Origin: Clostridia bacterium
Lineage (GTDB): Bacteria; Bacillota; Clostridia; Oscillospirales; CAG-272
Assembly (NCBI GenBank): GCA_900769475.1
Contig: CAAGGQ010000081.1
Location: forward strand, 1 to 64,000
Direction: 5' to 3'
Length of the DNA stretch: 64,000 nucleotides
The notes beneath the pieces were generated by a model. It did not search any database. It saw only the letters and a list, made by a program, of their open reading frames with translations, and was not told the DNA's origin. Below, in pieces: positions 41,731-49,014 of the stretch (positions are counted from its first letter, which is position 1; each line of letters begins with the position of its first letter). The position numbers and the translations under genes are program-made.

Positions 41731-41800
41731 AATCGTCCTTTCCGCGCGTCGCTCAACGCTTGAGAGGCGCGCCTTCCCTTTTTTTCTTGGTTTCCACTCT

Positions 41801-41834
41801 ATTTTACACCAAAATGCACGAAGAACGCGTCGAA
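41801..41834 (-). promoter_or_regulatory. Candidate Spo0A-dependent spoIIE promoter
   Basis: On the minus strand TTCGAC (41834-41829), 22-bp spacer and TAAAAT (41806-41801). The -35 overlaps a Spo0A-box-like TTCGACG. A second group of box-like motifs (TTTGTCGG, GGTCGAAAA) lies at 41962-41977. Known Spo0A-activated sigma-A promoters have this long spacer. Moderate support. Confidence 0.5.
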
Positions 41835-41882
41835 AGAACCGCGTAAAAAAAAAGAAGTTTGTGATGGAAAAGAGCAAAAAAG

Positions 41883-41910
41883 AAAAAAGAAGCGCCGCAA
41901 AGGACGCTTC
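41883..41910 (-). terminator. Terminator of the glmM/acyltransferase operon
   Basis: GAAGCG (41889-41894) pairs with CGCTTC (41905-41910). On the minus strand it is followed by TTTTTT. It lies about 280 bp past the acyltransferase stop. The rest of the 460-bp gap holds the spoIIE leader and no gene. Confidence 0.65.
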
Positions 41911-42193
41911 CTTGGGAAAGAATCGGCGATTGACGGAGGGATCCGTCGCAAAAGCCCTTCTTTTGTCGGTCGAAAAACCGTTGTTCTTTTGGAATACGAA
42001 ATGCAAAAACTCTTGTTTTGCGGTTGCCCGCATATTTGCTTTTTTTACTGACGACATTCGTGTGCCGGAGAAGCATCCGCCGAATTTTCGATGACTTCTC
42101 TCCTCGTCAACCGCTGGGCGGTCTGGCGCTATCCTGACCCGGATTTTGGGGAGGCAGTTCTTTTTCTTGAGGCGCAAGGGTAATATCAGTAGA

Positions 42194-42880
42194 TCAGCCG
42201 TGCTTTTTCACGATACAGTCTTTGGATTTGTAAATACTGTTTTCGGGAAGGTATCCGCGCACGGCAGAAAGCGGATATACGTTGCTGTGGGAGCCAATCA
42301 CGGTGCCGGGATTCAGGACGCTTCCGCATCCCACCTCCACAAAATCTCCCAGGATCGCTCCTAGCTTGCGGCATCCGGTTGTCACCCGCTCCTCCTCCAG
42401 AGCGATCGTCACGTTCGTCTTATCGCTCTTGACGTTGGAGGTAATGGCTCCCGCTCCCAGGTGCGATTTGTACCCCAGGATCGAATCCCCCACGTAGTTG
42501 TAGTGCGGGACCTGCACGCCGTCAAACAGGATGCAGTTTTTCAGTTCGGTGGAATTCCCCACCACCGCGCCGTTGCCCACCAGGGCCGCGCCGCGGAGAA
42601 AGGCACAATGGCGCACCTCGGTCCCGTGTCCAATGATGCAGGGTCCGGTAATGCTTGCCGTGGGTGCCACCACGGCATCGGTTGCGATCCAAACGTCCTC
42701 CCCTACCCGTTGGTATTCCTCCTTGGGAAGGGTGGCGCCGATCTCGCGGATCATTTGGGGGATCATGGGAAGGATCTCCCAGGGATAGGTCAGCTTGGTC
42801 AGATAGGGATCGGCCAGGGAATGGCCAAGCGCCCCATAAAGAGAAGCGACGGTCAGGCATTCGGTATTCTTCACGGTCAC
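42194..42880 (-). CDS. Left-handed beta-helix (hexapeptide) nucleotide-sugar acyltransferase-like protein
   Basis: 228 residues. After an N-terminal helical segment (SLYGALGHSLADPYLTKLTYPW), residues 60-215 show hexapeptide repeats (VVAPTASITGPCIIGHGTEV, IGHGTEVRHCAFLRGAALVG, VGNGAVVGNSTELKN, VPHYNYVGDSILGYKSHLGAGA). NVKSDKTNVTI and RKLGAILGDFVEVGCGSVLNPGTVIG resemble the GlmU C-terminal domain. No uridylyltransferase domain is present. Its start overlaps glmM by 4 bp, so it plausibly acetylates glucosamine-1-phosphate made by GlmM. Confidence 0.85.
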   Translation of the reverse strand: MTVKNTECLTVASLYGALGHSLADPYLTKLTYPWEILPMIPQMIREIGATLPKEEYQRVGEDVWIATDAVVAPTASITGPCIIGHGTEVRHCAFLRGAALVGNGAVVGNSTELKNCILFDGVQVPHYNYVGDSILGYKSHLGAGAITSNVKSDKTNVTIALEEERVTTGCRKLGAILGDFVEVGCGSVLNPGTVIGSHSNVYPLSAVRGYLPENSIYKSKDCIVKKHG

Positions 42881-44250
42881 ACCTCCGCTAGTCCACGGGA
42901 ACGAATGACCTGCAGAACGGCATCCACCACCCGCTCACATTCCTCCACCGTAGGAGCCTCGCACATCACTCGGATCACCGGCTCGGTGCCGCTCTTGCGA
43001 AGAAGCACCCGTCCCCGGTTGCCCAGAGCCTCGGACTGTGCTTGGATCGCGGCCTGCACCGCTTCATCCTCGCTCACCGCGTTCTTATCGGCAACCCGAA
43101 GGTTTTTGAGCACCTGAGGGAACATTTTGACCGGCTCGGCCAGCTTGGAAAGGGGAAGCTTGTTGCTCACCACGGCTTCCATGATCTTAATGGCCGTAAG
43201 AATTCCGTCCCCCGTAGTGGCAAACTTGCTCATGATCACGTGCCCCGACTGTTCCCCGCCCAGGCAGTTTCCGGTCTGCAACATATTCTCGTAAACATAG
43301 CGATCGCCCACGGTGGTTTGCACGTAGTGGATCCCATCCTCCTCCAGGGCGCGATAAAGCCCCATGTTGGACATGATGGTGGTCACCACGGTGTTGTTGA
43401 CCAGCTGTTCCTTTTTGCGCAATTCCTTGGCAAGGATATAGAGCATGTGATCTCCGTTGACCACCTCGCCGTTTTCATCCACCGCAATACAACGGTCGGC
43501 ATCCCCGTCAAAGGCAAAGCCGATGTCCAGCCCCTGGGCCTTTACAAATTCGGCCAGGGATTCGATGTGGGTGGAGCCCGCCCCGCGATTGATATTCAAT
43601 CCGTTGGGCTCGGCGTGAATGGTGTAAGTGCGTGCTCCCAGGGCGTCGAAAACGCTTTTGGCGATCATCCAAGCGCTTCCGTTGGCGCAATCCAGGCCGA
43701 TGCGGAAGTTCTTGAAGGAGTAGCCCGAAAGCGAGATCAGATAACCGATATAGCGGTTTCGCCCGGCGGCGTAGTCGATGATCTGACCCAGATCTGCGCC
43801 CTTGGCATGAGGCAGATCGCCCTCGGTGATTCCCAGCGCCTGCAGGTTTCCGTCCAGGTAGAGCTCGATCTGCTCGATGGTCTCGTCGTTGATCTTCTCG
43901 CCCTTGGAGTTCACCAGCTTGATGCCGTTATCGGTGTAGGGATTGTGGCTGGCGGAGATCATGATCCCGCAATCAAACTCATCCCCGGCCACCGCATAGG
44001 AAACGCTGGGGGTGGTGGTGACGTGCAGCATATAGGCATCGGCTCCCGAGGCGGTCAAGCCCGCCACGATGGAGTATTCGAACATATAGCTGGAGCGTCG
44101 GGTGTCCTTGCCGATCACGGCACGCACCTTATGAGTTCCGCCCTTGGAATAGTACCACCCCAAAAAGCGGCCAATCTTGTATGCGTGCTCGGACGTAAGC
44201 GTAACGCCGGCCTCCCCGCGGAAGCCGTCGGTACCAAAGTATTTTCCCAT
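42877..44250 (-). CDS. glmM: Phosphoglucosamine mutase
   Basis: 457 residues. FGTDGFRGEAG (substrate loop), active site MISASHNPYTDNGIKL with phospho-Ser101, metal loop DIGFAFDGDADRCIAVDENG, EQSGHVIM and the phosphate-binding RKSGTEPVIRVMCEA. It interconverts glucosamine-6-P and glucosamine-1-P for peptidoglycan precursor synthesis. The consensus promoter at 44318-44346 and GGAGGAAA precede it. Coupled by ATGA-type overlap to the acyltransferase, which may supply the next step. Confidence 0.96.
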   Translation of the reverse strand: MGKYFGTDGFRGEAGVTLTSEHAYKIGRFLGWYYSKGGTHKVRAVIGKDTRRSSYMFEYSIVAGLTASGADAYMLHVTTTPSVSYAVAGDEFDCGIMISASHNPYTDNGIKLVNSKGEKINDETIEQIELYLDGNLQALGITEGDLPHAKGADLGQIIDYAAGRNRYIGYLISLSGYSFKNFRIGLDCANGSAWMIAKSVFDALGARTYTIHAEPNGLNINRGAGSTHIESLAEFVKAQGLDIGFAFDGDADRCIAVDENGEVVNGDHMLYILAKELRKKEQLVNNTVVTTIMSNMGLYRALEEDGIHYVQTTVGDRYVYENMLQTGNCLGGEQSGHVIMSKFATTGDGILTAIKIMEAVVSNKLPLSKLAEPVKMFPQVLKNLRVADKNAVSEDEAVQAAIQAQSEALGNRGRVLLRKSGTEPVIRVMCEAPTVEECERVVDAVLQVIRSRGLAEV

Positions 44251-44317
44251 TTTGTTATTTTCCTCCGTTTTGTAATATGCGCCTCACAGAACAGATAATG
44301 AAAACAACCTATTGTTT

Positions 44318-44346
44318 AGTATAGCACAAAATTGAGGAAATGTCAA
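44318..44346 (-). promoter_or_regulatory. Promoter of glmM operon
   Basis: On the minus strand TTGACA (44346-44341), 17-bp spacer, TATACT (44323-44318), 67 bp before the glmM start. Confidence 0.85.
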
Positions 44347-44376
44347 TGTAAAGTTTTCCTTGGGAGGAAATCACCG

Positions 44377-44398
44377 GAAAAAGGCTCGCAGGGGAGCC
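44377..44398 (-). terminator. Second terminator after the Cys-Ala tail protein gene
   Basis: GGCTC (44383-44387) pairs with GAGCC (44394-44398) and is followed by a T-run on the minus strand. It is enclosed in a larger GAAATCAC/GTGATTTTC stem (44367-44409). With the hairpin at 44422-44451 it insulates the upstream operon from glmM. Confidence 0.65.
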
Positions 44399-44415
44399 GC
44401 GTGATTTTCTATATT

Positions 44416-44480
44416 GATAAAAACACCACCAAGAATCTCCTTGGTGGTGTTTCGGTTTTCTCCGTTGAGGATGCAGAGAA
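44416..44480 (-). terminator. Hairpin terminator within a dispersed repeat (copy 2)
   Basis: AACACCACCAA (44422-44432) pairs with TTGGTGGTGTT (44441-44451); on the minus strand a T-run follows. Its flank CTCTGCATCCTCAACGGAGAA matches that of the 3000-3062 unit. Copies at two unrelated genes point to a mobile or conserved terminator module. Confidence 0.8.
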
Positions 44481-44515
44481 GAACGCTATCTTCCCTTCTT
44501 TTAATGAAACATTCG

Positions 44516-45562
44516 TTATTCGGTCAATTCCTTGGGATTAGCCGAGGCATAGGTGTCCTTTTGGCTGCAGCCGGCACGTCCGCCGCCCGCGCAAGCACAA
44601 GCACAGGCGCAGGCACAGCCCCGTCCGCCTCCGCCACCTCCGCCGTGGGTGGCGTTGTGTCGAGCCCTGGCGCGGGTGTAATGGGGATTGACTCTTCCGT
44701 ACACGTGAACGTGGTATCCGTAGCCGCGCATAAAGCCTCTTCCCCGATGATAGGAAACGTAGCTATCCACCACGTAGACCTCCACCAGCACCAAGAGAAG
44801 AATCATGAAAACACAGAAGAAGATCCCCAGCGCGCGGTTTTCCTCCAGCTCGTTCCAGGTACCGCTATCGTCAAAGGGCTCGTAATGCACCACAGTGGCC
44901 GTGGGAAACGCCGAGGGAGCATACTGCACCGACATGAGCACATAGCCGCCGCAATCCAGAGCACCCTCCCAGAGGTAGCCGTCCACTCGCGGCTTTCCGT
45001 TGGTGGACACCGGCCCTTCCTTATCCTGCCAGAAGAAGCGGTAATTTTTTACCGGCGTGGCGTTGAACCACCCGGGAACCAATTCGTAAAAGCGGCCCTC
45101 CTCGTTTTCGCACAGCATCAATCGCTGGTTTACGGTAAAGGAAAAGGTCAGCTTTTCCCCACCCACGTAGGGACGGTCCAGATAGAGCCGCAAAGAGGTG
45201 TATCCCTCCTCCTCGTAGGGCTCCGCCCGCTGAATGGTAGAGGACAGCGAAGCGTAATCCACCGTATAGCTTTCGTTGGGCATACCGATCTCCACCCAGG
45301 TCAGCTCCTCGGAGGAATCCAATGCCCTCCATACGATGGAATAGGTCACGTCCAGGGTGCCGTTGGATCGGGGCACCACCGTAATGTCGTATTCCTCGAT
45401 CACGTCCTGGGGCTGGGGATCGATATTCACCGCCACCAGGATCAGAATGGCCTGCACCAGAGCAAGGAACACGATGAGTACCGTGTTCCACACGGGAAAG
45501 GTGCGGTTCTTTTGAATGGCCTCCTTGGAATAAGGATCGGTCTTGATTTTTCTTTTTGCCAT
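44516..45562 (-). CDS. Two-pass membrane protein with Cys-Ala repeat C-terminus (putative radical SAM substrate)
   Basis: 348 residues from the ATG at 45562; GGAG lies at the right distance, whereas the in-frame GTG at 45571 is too close. One membrane helix near 28-48, an extracytoplasmic beta-rich domain (about 50-235, DUF2207-like in layout), a second helix near 246-268, then a basic linker and a Gly-rich stretch. The tail is RGCACACACACAGGGRAGC: five Cys alternating with Ala plus one more. Synonymous codons vary through the repeat (TGT/TGC, GCC/GCT/GCG), so selection is on the protein. It lies 5 bp after a radical SAM gene, suggesting Cys modification (inference). Confidence 0.85.
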   Translation of the reverse strand: MAKRKIKTDPYSKEAIQKNRTFPVWNTVLIVFLALVQAILILVAVNIDPQPQDVIEEYDITVVPRSNGTLDVTYSIVWRALDSSEELTWVEIGMPNESYTVDYASLSSTIQRAEPYEEEGYTSLRLYLDRPYVGGEKLTFSFTVNQRLMLCENEEGRFYELVPGWFNATPVKNYRFFWQDKEGPVSTNGKPRVDGYLWEGALDCGGYVLMSVQYAPSAFPTATVVHYEPFDDSGTWNELEENRALGIFFCVFMILLLVLVEVYVVDSYVSYHRGRGFMRGYGYHVHVYGRVNPHYTRARARHNATHGGGGGGGRGCACACACACAGGGRAGCSQKDTYASANPKELTE

Positions 45563-45567
45563 ATCGC

Positions 45568-46941
45568 TCACACTCCTTTCCGATTGCGGAAGGGACAGGA
45601 CAAGGCCTCGGCCTCGCTCATCCCCCGCAGGGCCGCCGCGTGCGGATGCTTCCAGATCTTAGCGAAGGGATCGGTCAACAGATTTCCCAAGCCCGCGTCG
45701 GTTCCCAGCCAGCTCTGGCAGGGCACCACGGTTCCGTCGGGAGCTACCGCCATATTGGAAAGCGCCGCGCCGCAGGAGGGAACGTTCATGCCAAGCTCCT
45801 CCAACACCTCCTTGGGGATCAAGCCGGGAGAGGTGAAGTCGATCTCCATGCCCGCATCATTGCAATAGGCCTTGGCTCCTCGCAGGATGTCGGAAAGCTC
45901 CTCGGAGGTCAGATCCTGCTCCTGGTGAGCTCCGTTGGCGTTGCCCGTGCAGATCAGACCGCTCACGGTAACGAAGCGAACCCCCAGAGAATGGAGAAAC
46001 TCCAGGGTGGCGTGATAATTTTGATTTTTGCGGCAGAGGGGCGTGTTGACGCTGACGTCAAGACCTGCCGCCACCGCATTTTGGATGCCCTGCACCGTGC
46101 GGGAGAAGCCCTCGCAGCCCACCAAATCGTTGTGGATCTCGGCCTCCGAGGAGTACAGAGTCACTTGCAGGCTGTCCAAGCTGGCCGCCTTGAGTCCCTC
46201 CACCAGCTCCGTGGTCAGAAGAAGTCCGTTGGTATTCAAACGGGTAACGAACCATTTGGAATATTCGATCAGCTCAACCAGATCCTCTCGTTGGGTGGGC
46301 TCGCCTCCGGTAAAGGTGACCATGGGAACCCCGGCGTGGCGCAGCTCGTCAAGGATGCGCTTCCACTCCCGGGTGCTCAGCTCCTTGGCACTCCCCAGGT
46401 GCTGTCCCGCCGCATAGCAGAACCGACACTTTTGGTTGCACTTCCAACGGCCTTCCCCGTCGGTCATTGCGCTGACCATCAGATCCATTCGATGGGGCGC
46501 CTTCATATGGGGAGCGTAGTCACGAATGGACAGCTTCTCCAGCTCGGTGCCGGGATCCTCTCCCCGCGCTACAGCAAAGAGAACATCCATCATCCATTCC
46601 AAATCCTCACGCAGCTTTTCGCGCCCTACAAAGGGGTAATCCTTGGCACAGCGGGTCAGAGTCTGCTTCAAAATCTTGGATTCGTCCTCCTCGGTAATGG
46701 CTTGACCGTCGTAGCGGTTGACCTCCTCCATCAGAGCAGACAGCAAAACCGCCCAGGAATAGCCCAAGGGTAACAAATAGTAGCCGTTGAGAATGGCAAT
46801 GTACGAGGGATTACCAAACAAACGGAAACGTGGTGGGATCAGATGGATCCGTACCACTCCCGGTCCCTCGGGATTAAAGGTGCAATGACATACGCCCTTG
46901 CGGTAAACGCGATATTGGGCGATCTTATTGGATAGACTCAT
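45568..46941 (-). CDS. Radical SAM protein with SPASM-like C-terminus
   Basis: 457 residues. CNQKCRFCY (Cys168, Cys172, Cys175) is the CxxxCxxC cluster site and FTGGEPTQ the SAM-binding motif. The C-terminal CGAALSNMAVAPDGTVVPCQSW plus a last Cys near 450 resembles SPASM/twitch auxiliary-cluster regions of peptide-modifying enzymes. Residues 1-150 form an extra domain that I do not recognise; it could bind the substrate. It lies between the lipoprotein gene and the Cys-Ala tail protein with gaps of 33 and 5 bp. Proposed role: forms bonds on Cys residues of the downstream protein. Confidence 0.88.
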   Translation of the reverse strand: MSLSNKIAQYRVYRKGVCHCTFNPEGPGVVRIHLIPPRFRLFGNPSYIAILNGYYLLPLGYSWAVLLSALMEEVNRYDGQAITEEDESKILKQTLTRCAKDYPFVGREKLREDLEWMMDVLFAVARGEDPGTELEKLSIRDYAPHMKAPHRMDLMVSAMTDGEGRWKCNQKCRFCYAAGQHLGSAKELSTREWKRILDELRHAGVPMVTFTGGEPTQREDLVELIEYSKWFVTRLNTNGLLLTTELVEGLKAASLDSLQVTLYSSEAEIHNDLVGCEGFSRTVQGIQNAVAAGLDVSVNTPLCRKNQNYHATLEFLHSLGVRFVTVSGLICTGNANGAHQEQDLTSEELSDILRGAKAYCNDAGMEIDFTSPGLIPKEVLEELGMNVPSCGAALSNMAVAPDGTVVPCQSWLGTDAGLGNLLTDPFAKIWKHPHAAALRGMSEAEALSCPFRNRKGV

Positions 46942-46974
46942 AAATAACCTCCTGAAAAGAGTAACAATCAGGGT

Positions 46975-48738
46975 TTATTTCGCCAATTTGATATCGGCAT
47001 AAATGGGATAATGGTCAGAGGAGGGGGCAAGACATTGGTCGATCAAAACATTGTAGAAAAGAATCTCCAGCTCCGGAGAAGCAAATACATGGTCGATGGC
47101 CTCACCTTCGCCGCGGTGATTGGGGTTGAAGAGGGTGTGCGTCGTTTTGATGGCGCGGTTGACCACGGTCGCAGTGGTTCCCGCATCCCGAAGATTGGCC
47201 TGCCTGGTATAATGATCCAGTTGGGTCTCACTCATCCGGGTGTTGTAATCTCCCGTGGTAACCACGGGACACTTATATTTCTCCTTTAGTTGCGTTACAA
47301 AGGCCGCCATATCCGCTGATTGTGCGGTCCGCTCGCTTACATCCGCATTCACATTCCAGTGGGTATTTACCGCTACAATGCGTGCCCCGTCGCTCTTGCG
47401 TTCAAAATAGCCCCAGGACATCACACGAAGACCGTTGCCGCCAACGCGCAATGCTTTGCAACCGTGCTCTAAGAGCGTCATGGTTTCGGTATTGTACAGC
47501 AGAGGGCTAAAGTTGGTCAATCCCCGCTCATCCTTATAATCGACAATGGCGTAGGTAGGCTTCAAGAGGGGATCCAGGGCAACGTACCATGCATCGGAAA
47601 CCTCCTGCAAGCCAAGGATGTCCGGCTGATAAGTCAAAATCGGAGCAACCACGGGAACCTCGCGTCCCTCGATCACCGCAAGATCGTTCCAAAGCTCACA
47701 CAAAATGTTAAAGGACATCACACGCAGATCGGCGCCCTCGGCCAGGGCGGTAGACTCGGAAAAGTCGATATCGCTGCTGATATCTTCGGTGTCGACTGGC
47801 AAGTTGAAGAGATAAGAATAGCTGGAGTGAACGTACTTAGCGCAAAAGCTATCGATCATGTAAGCAGTTACCTGGTCCAGCATGGCACCGATCAACAGCT
47901 TCTTCCCCTTGACCGCGGTCACGTAAGAGAATATCGATTGCTTTGAGGTTTGCTCAAAATACTCCTTGGCAATGGAGCGGTTTACATTACCAATCAAGAT
48001 CTCGCAGGGCTGCTCTGCCGCAGAGTCGTCAACCACGGAAAGATTCAGTCCGTAGGTATCCTTGAGCGCGGTCTGCAGCTGCTCGGCCGCACGACGGATG
48101 CTATCGGAGCCCTTTTTGTATACAATCACGTAATTCTCGGGTTGATTCTGACTCTTCAGATTAAATAGATATTCCTTGGGGCCGGTGTATGTATAGTTTC
48201 CAAGATATACGATCTCTTTTTTGCCGTTTTGATTCACCCGAACCTCCAGCAGGTGCTCGCACAAATAATCTACCGCCTGCGTCAATCGCTCCGGGGTATG
48301 CGCGGCAACCACAATCTTGCCGTTCACCATAACAATGGCAAAATCATCGAAATCGATGGTCTTAAGAACCTCCAAGGATTCGGGACGGTTGGTATAACCA
48401 ACCAGAATCTCGGCATCCTCGGCTTCATTTCGGTCGGTTCCCCAACGGAACACCAGCTGCGATGCCGATTGGGTAGCGGGATAATCCATGATCTTCAGGG
48501 CGGCATCGGTAATCTCGGTATACGTTGTCACGGGACGCACGATGCGGAAATAGCTCTTCGTGGCATCACAAAGCAGAATCGGCTCCTCGAACAGATCGCT
48601 CTCCTCCTTGGGCGCCGTCGTGGCAACGGTGGTATGCGCATCCGCCGGAGGCACCGGCTGTTCTGTACAAGCAGAGAGCAGCGGACAAAGAACCAATACC
48701 GCCAATAGGACTGTTAAGGCTTTTTTCAAGATGTTCAT
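46975..48738 (-). CDS. Lipoprotein with endonuclease/exonuclease/phosphatase domain
   Basis: 587 residues from the ATG at 48738 (AAAGGAAA upstream). A lipoprotein signal ends at LLSAC (Cys24). Residues 60-330 include two related segments, EILVGYTNRPES and EILIGNVNRSIA, so this half looks internally duplicated. Residues about 335-587 are an EEP phosphoesterase: MSFNILCELWND, GLQEV, VAVNTHWNVNA, TTGDYNTR, and SSDHYPIYADI, with all acid/His residues present. The protein is expected on the outer face of the membrane and could cleave a phosphodiester or lipid. It is first in the radical SAM operon. Confidence 0.88.
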   Translation of the reverse strand: MNILKKALTVLLAVLVLCPLLSACTEQPVPPADAHTTVATTAPKEESDLFEEPILLCDATKSYFRIVRPVTTYTEITDAALKIMDYPATQSASQLVFRWGTDRNEAEDAEILVGYTNRPESLEVLKTIDFDDFAIVMVNGKIVVAAHTPERLTQAVDYLCEHLLEVRVNQNGKKEIVYLGNYTYTGPKEYLFNLKSQNQPENYVIVYKKGSDSIRRAAEQLQTALKDTYGLNLSVVDDSAAEQPCEILIGNVNRSIAKEYFEQTSKQSIFSYVTAVKGKKLLIGAMLDQVTAYMIDSFCAKYVHSSYSYLFNLPVDTEDISSDIDFSESTALAEGADLRVMSFNILCELWNDLAVIEGREVPVVAPILTYQPDILGLQEVSDAWYVALDPLLKPTYAIVDYKDERGLTNFSPLLYNTETMTLLEHGCKALRVGGNGLRVMSWGYFERKSDGARIVAVNTHWNVNADVSERTAQSADMAAFVTQLKEKYKCPVVTTGDYNTRMSETQLDHYTRQANLRDAGTTATVVNRAIKTTHTLFNPNHRGEGEAIDHVFASPELEILFYNVLIDQCLAPSSDHYPIYADIKLAK

Positions 48739-48782
48739 GTTTTGATTTCCTTTCGAAAACATTATTTTCAACTGCAATATAT

Positions 48783-48811
48783 ATGTTAACACACTTTTGA
48801 TCAAAAATCAA
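48783..48811 (-). promoter_or_regulatory. Probable promoter of the lipoprotein/radical SAM operon
   Basis: On the minus strand TTGATT (48811-48806), 17-bp spacer, TAACAT (48788-48783), about 45 bp upstream of the start codon. The gap to pckG holds two divergent promoters and no gene. Confidence 0.6.
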
Positions 48812-48906
48812 GTTTTTTTGAGAAGACAGACAATCTCTTTTATCACCAAAGGTTTAAAAACAGAGAATCAAAATTGTGAACAAATCGTAACCTTTTGCAA
48901 ACCCTC

Positions 48907-48935
48907 TTGAAAAAACAAATCGAAGGGTGTAAAAT
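48907..48935 (+). promoter_or_regulatory. Promoter of pckG
   Basis: TTGAAA (48907-48912), 17-bp spacer, TAAAAT (48930-48935). AAAAGGAG precedes the ATG at 49015. Confidence 0.75.
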
Positions 48936-49014
48936 ATACAATGGGAGACAAGGTGGCTTGTTCCCAATATCGTTGTAAATTGAAATAATTCACTATAAAA
49001 AAGGAGCAAAAACC

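Noticed and set aside
41731..42177. In-frame extension of spoIIE to 971 residues
   Set aside because: The extension runs through the probable promoter and the upstream terminator, and the ATG at 41730 has its own ribosome site and gives the normal SpoIIE length.
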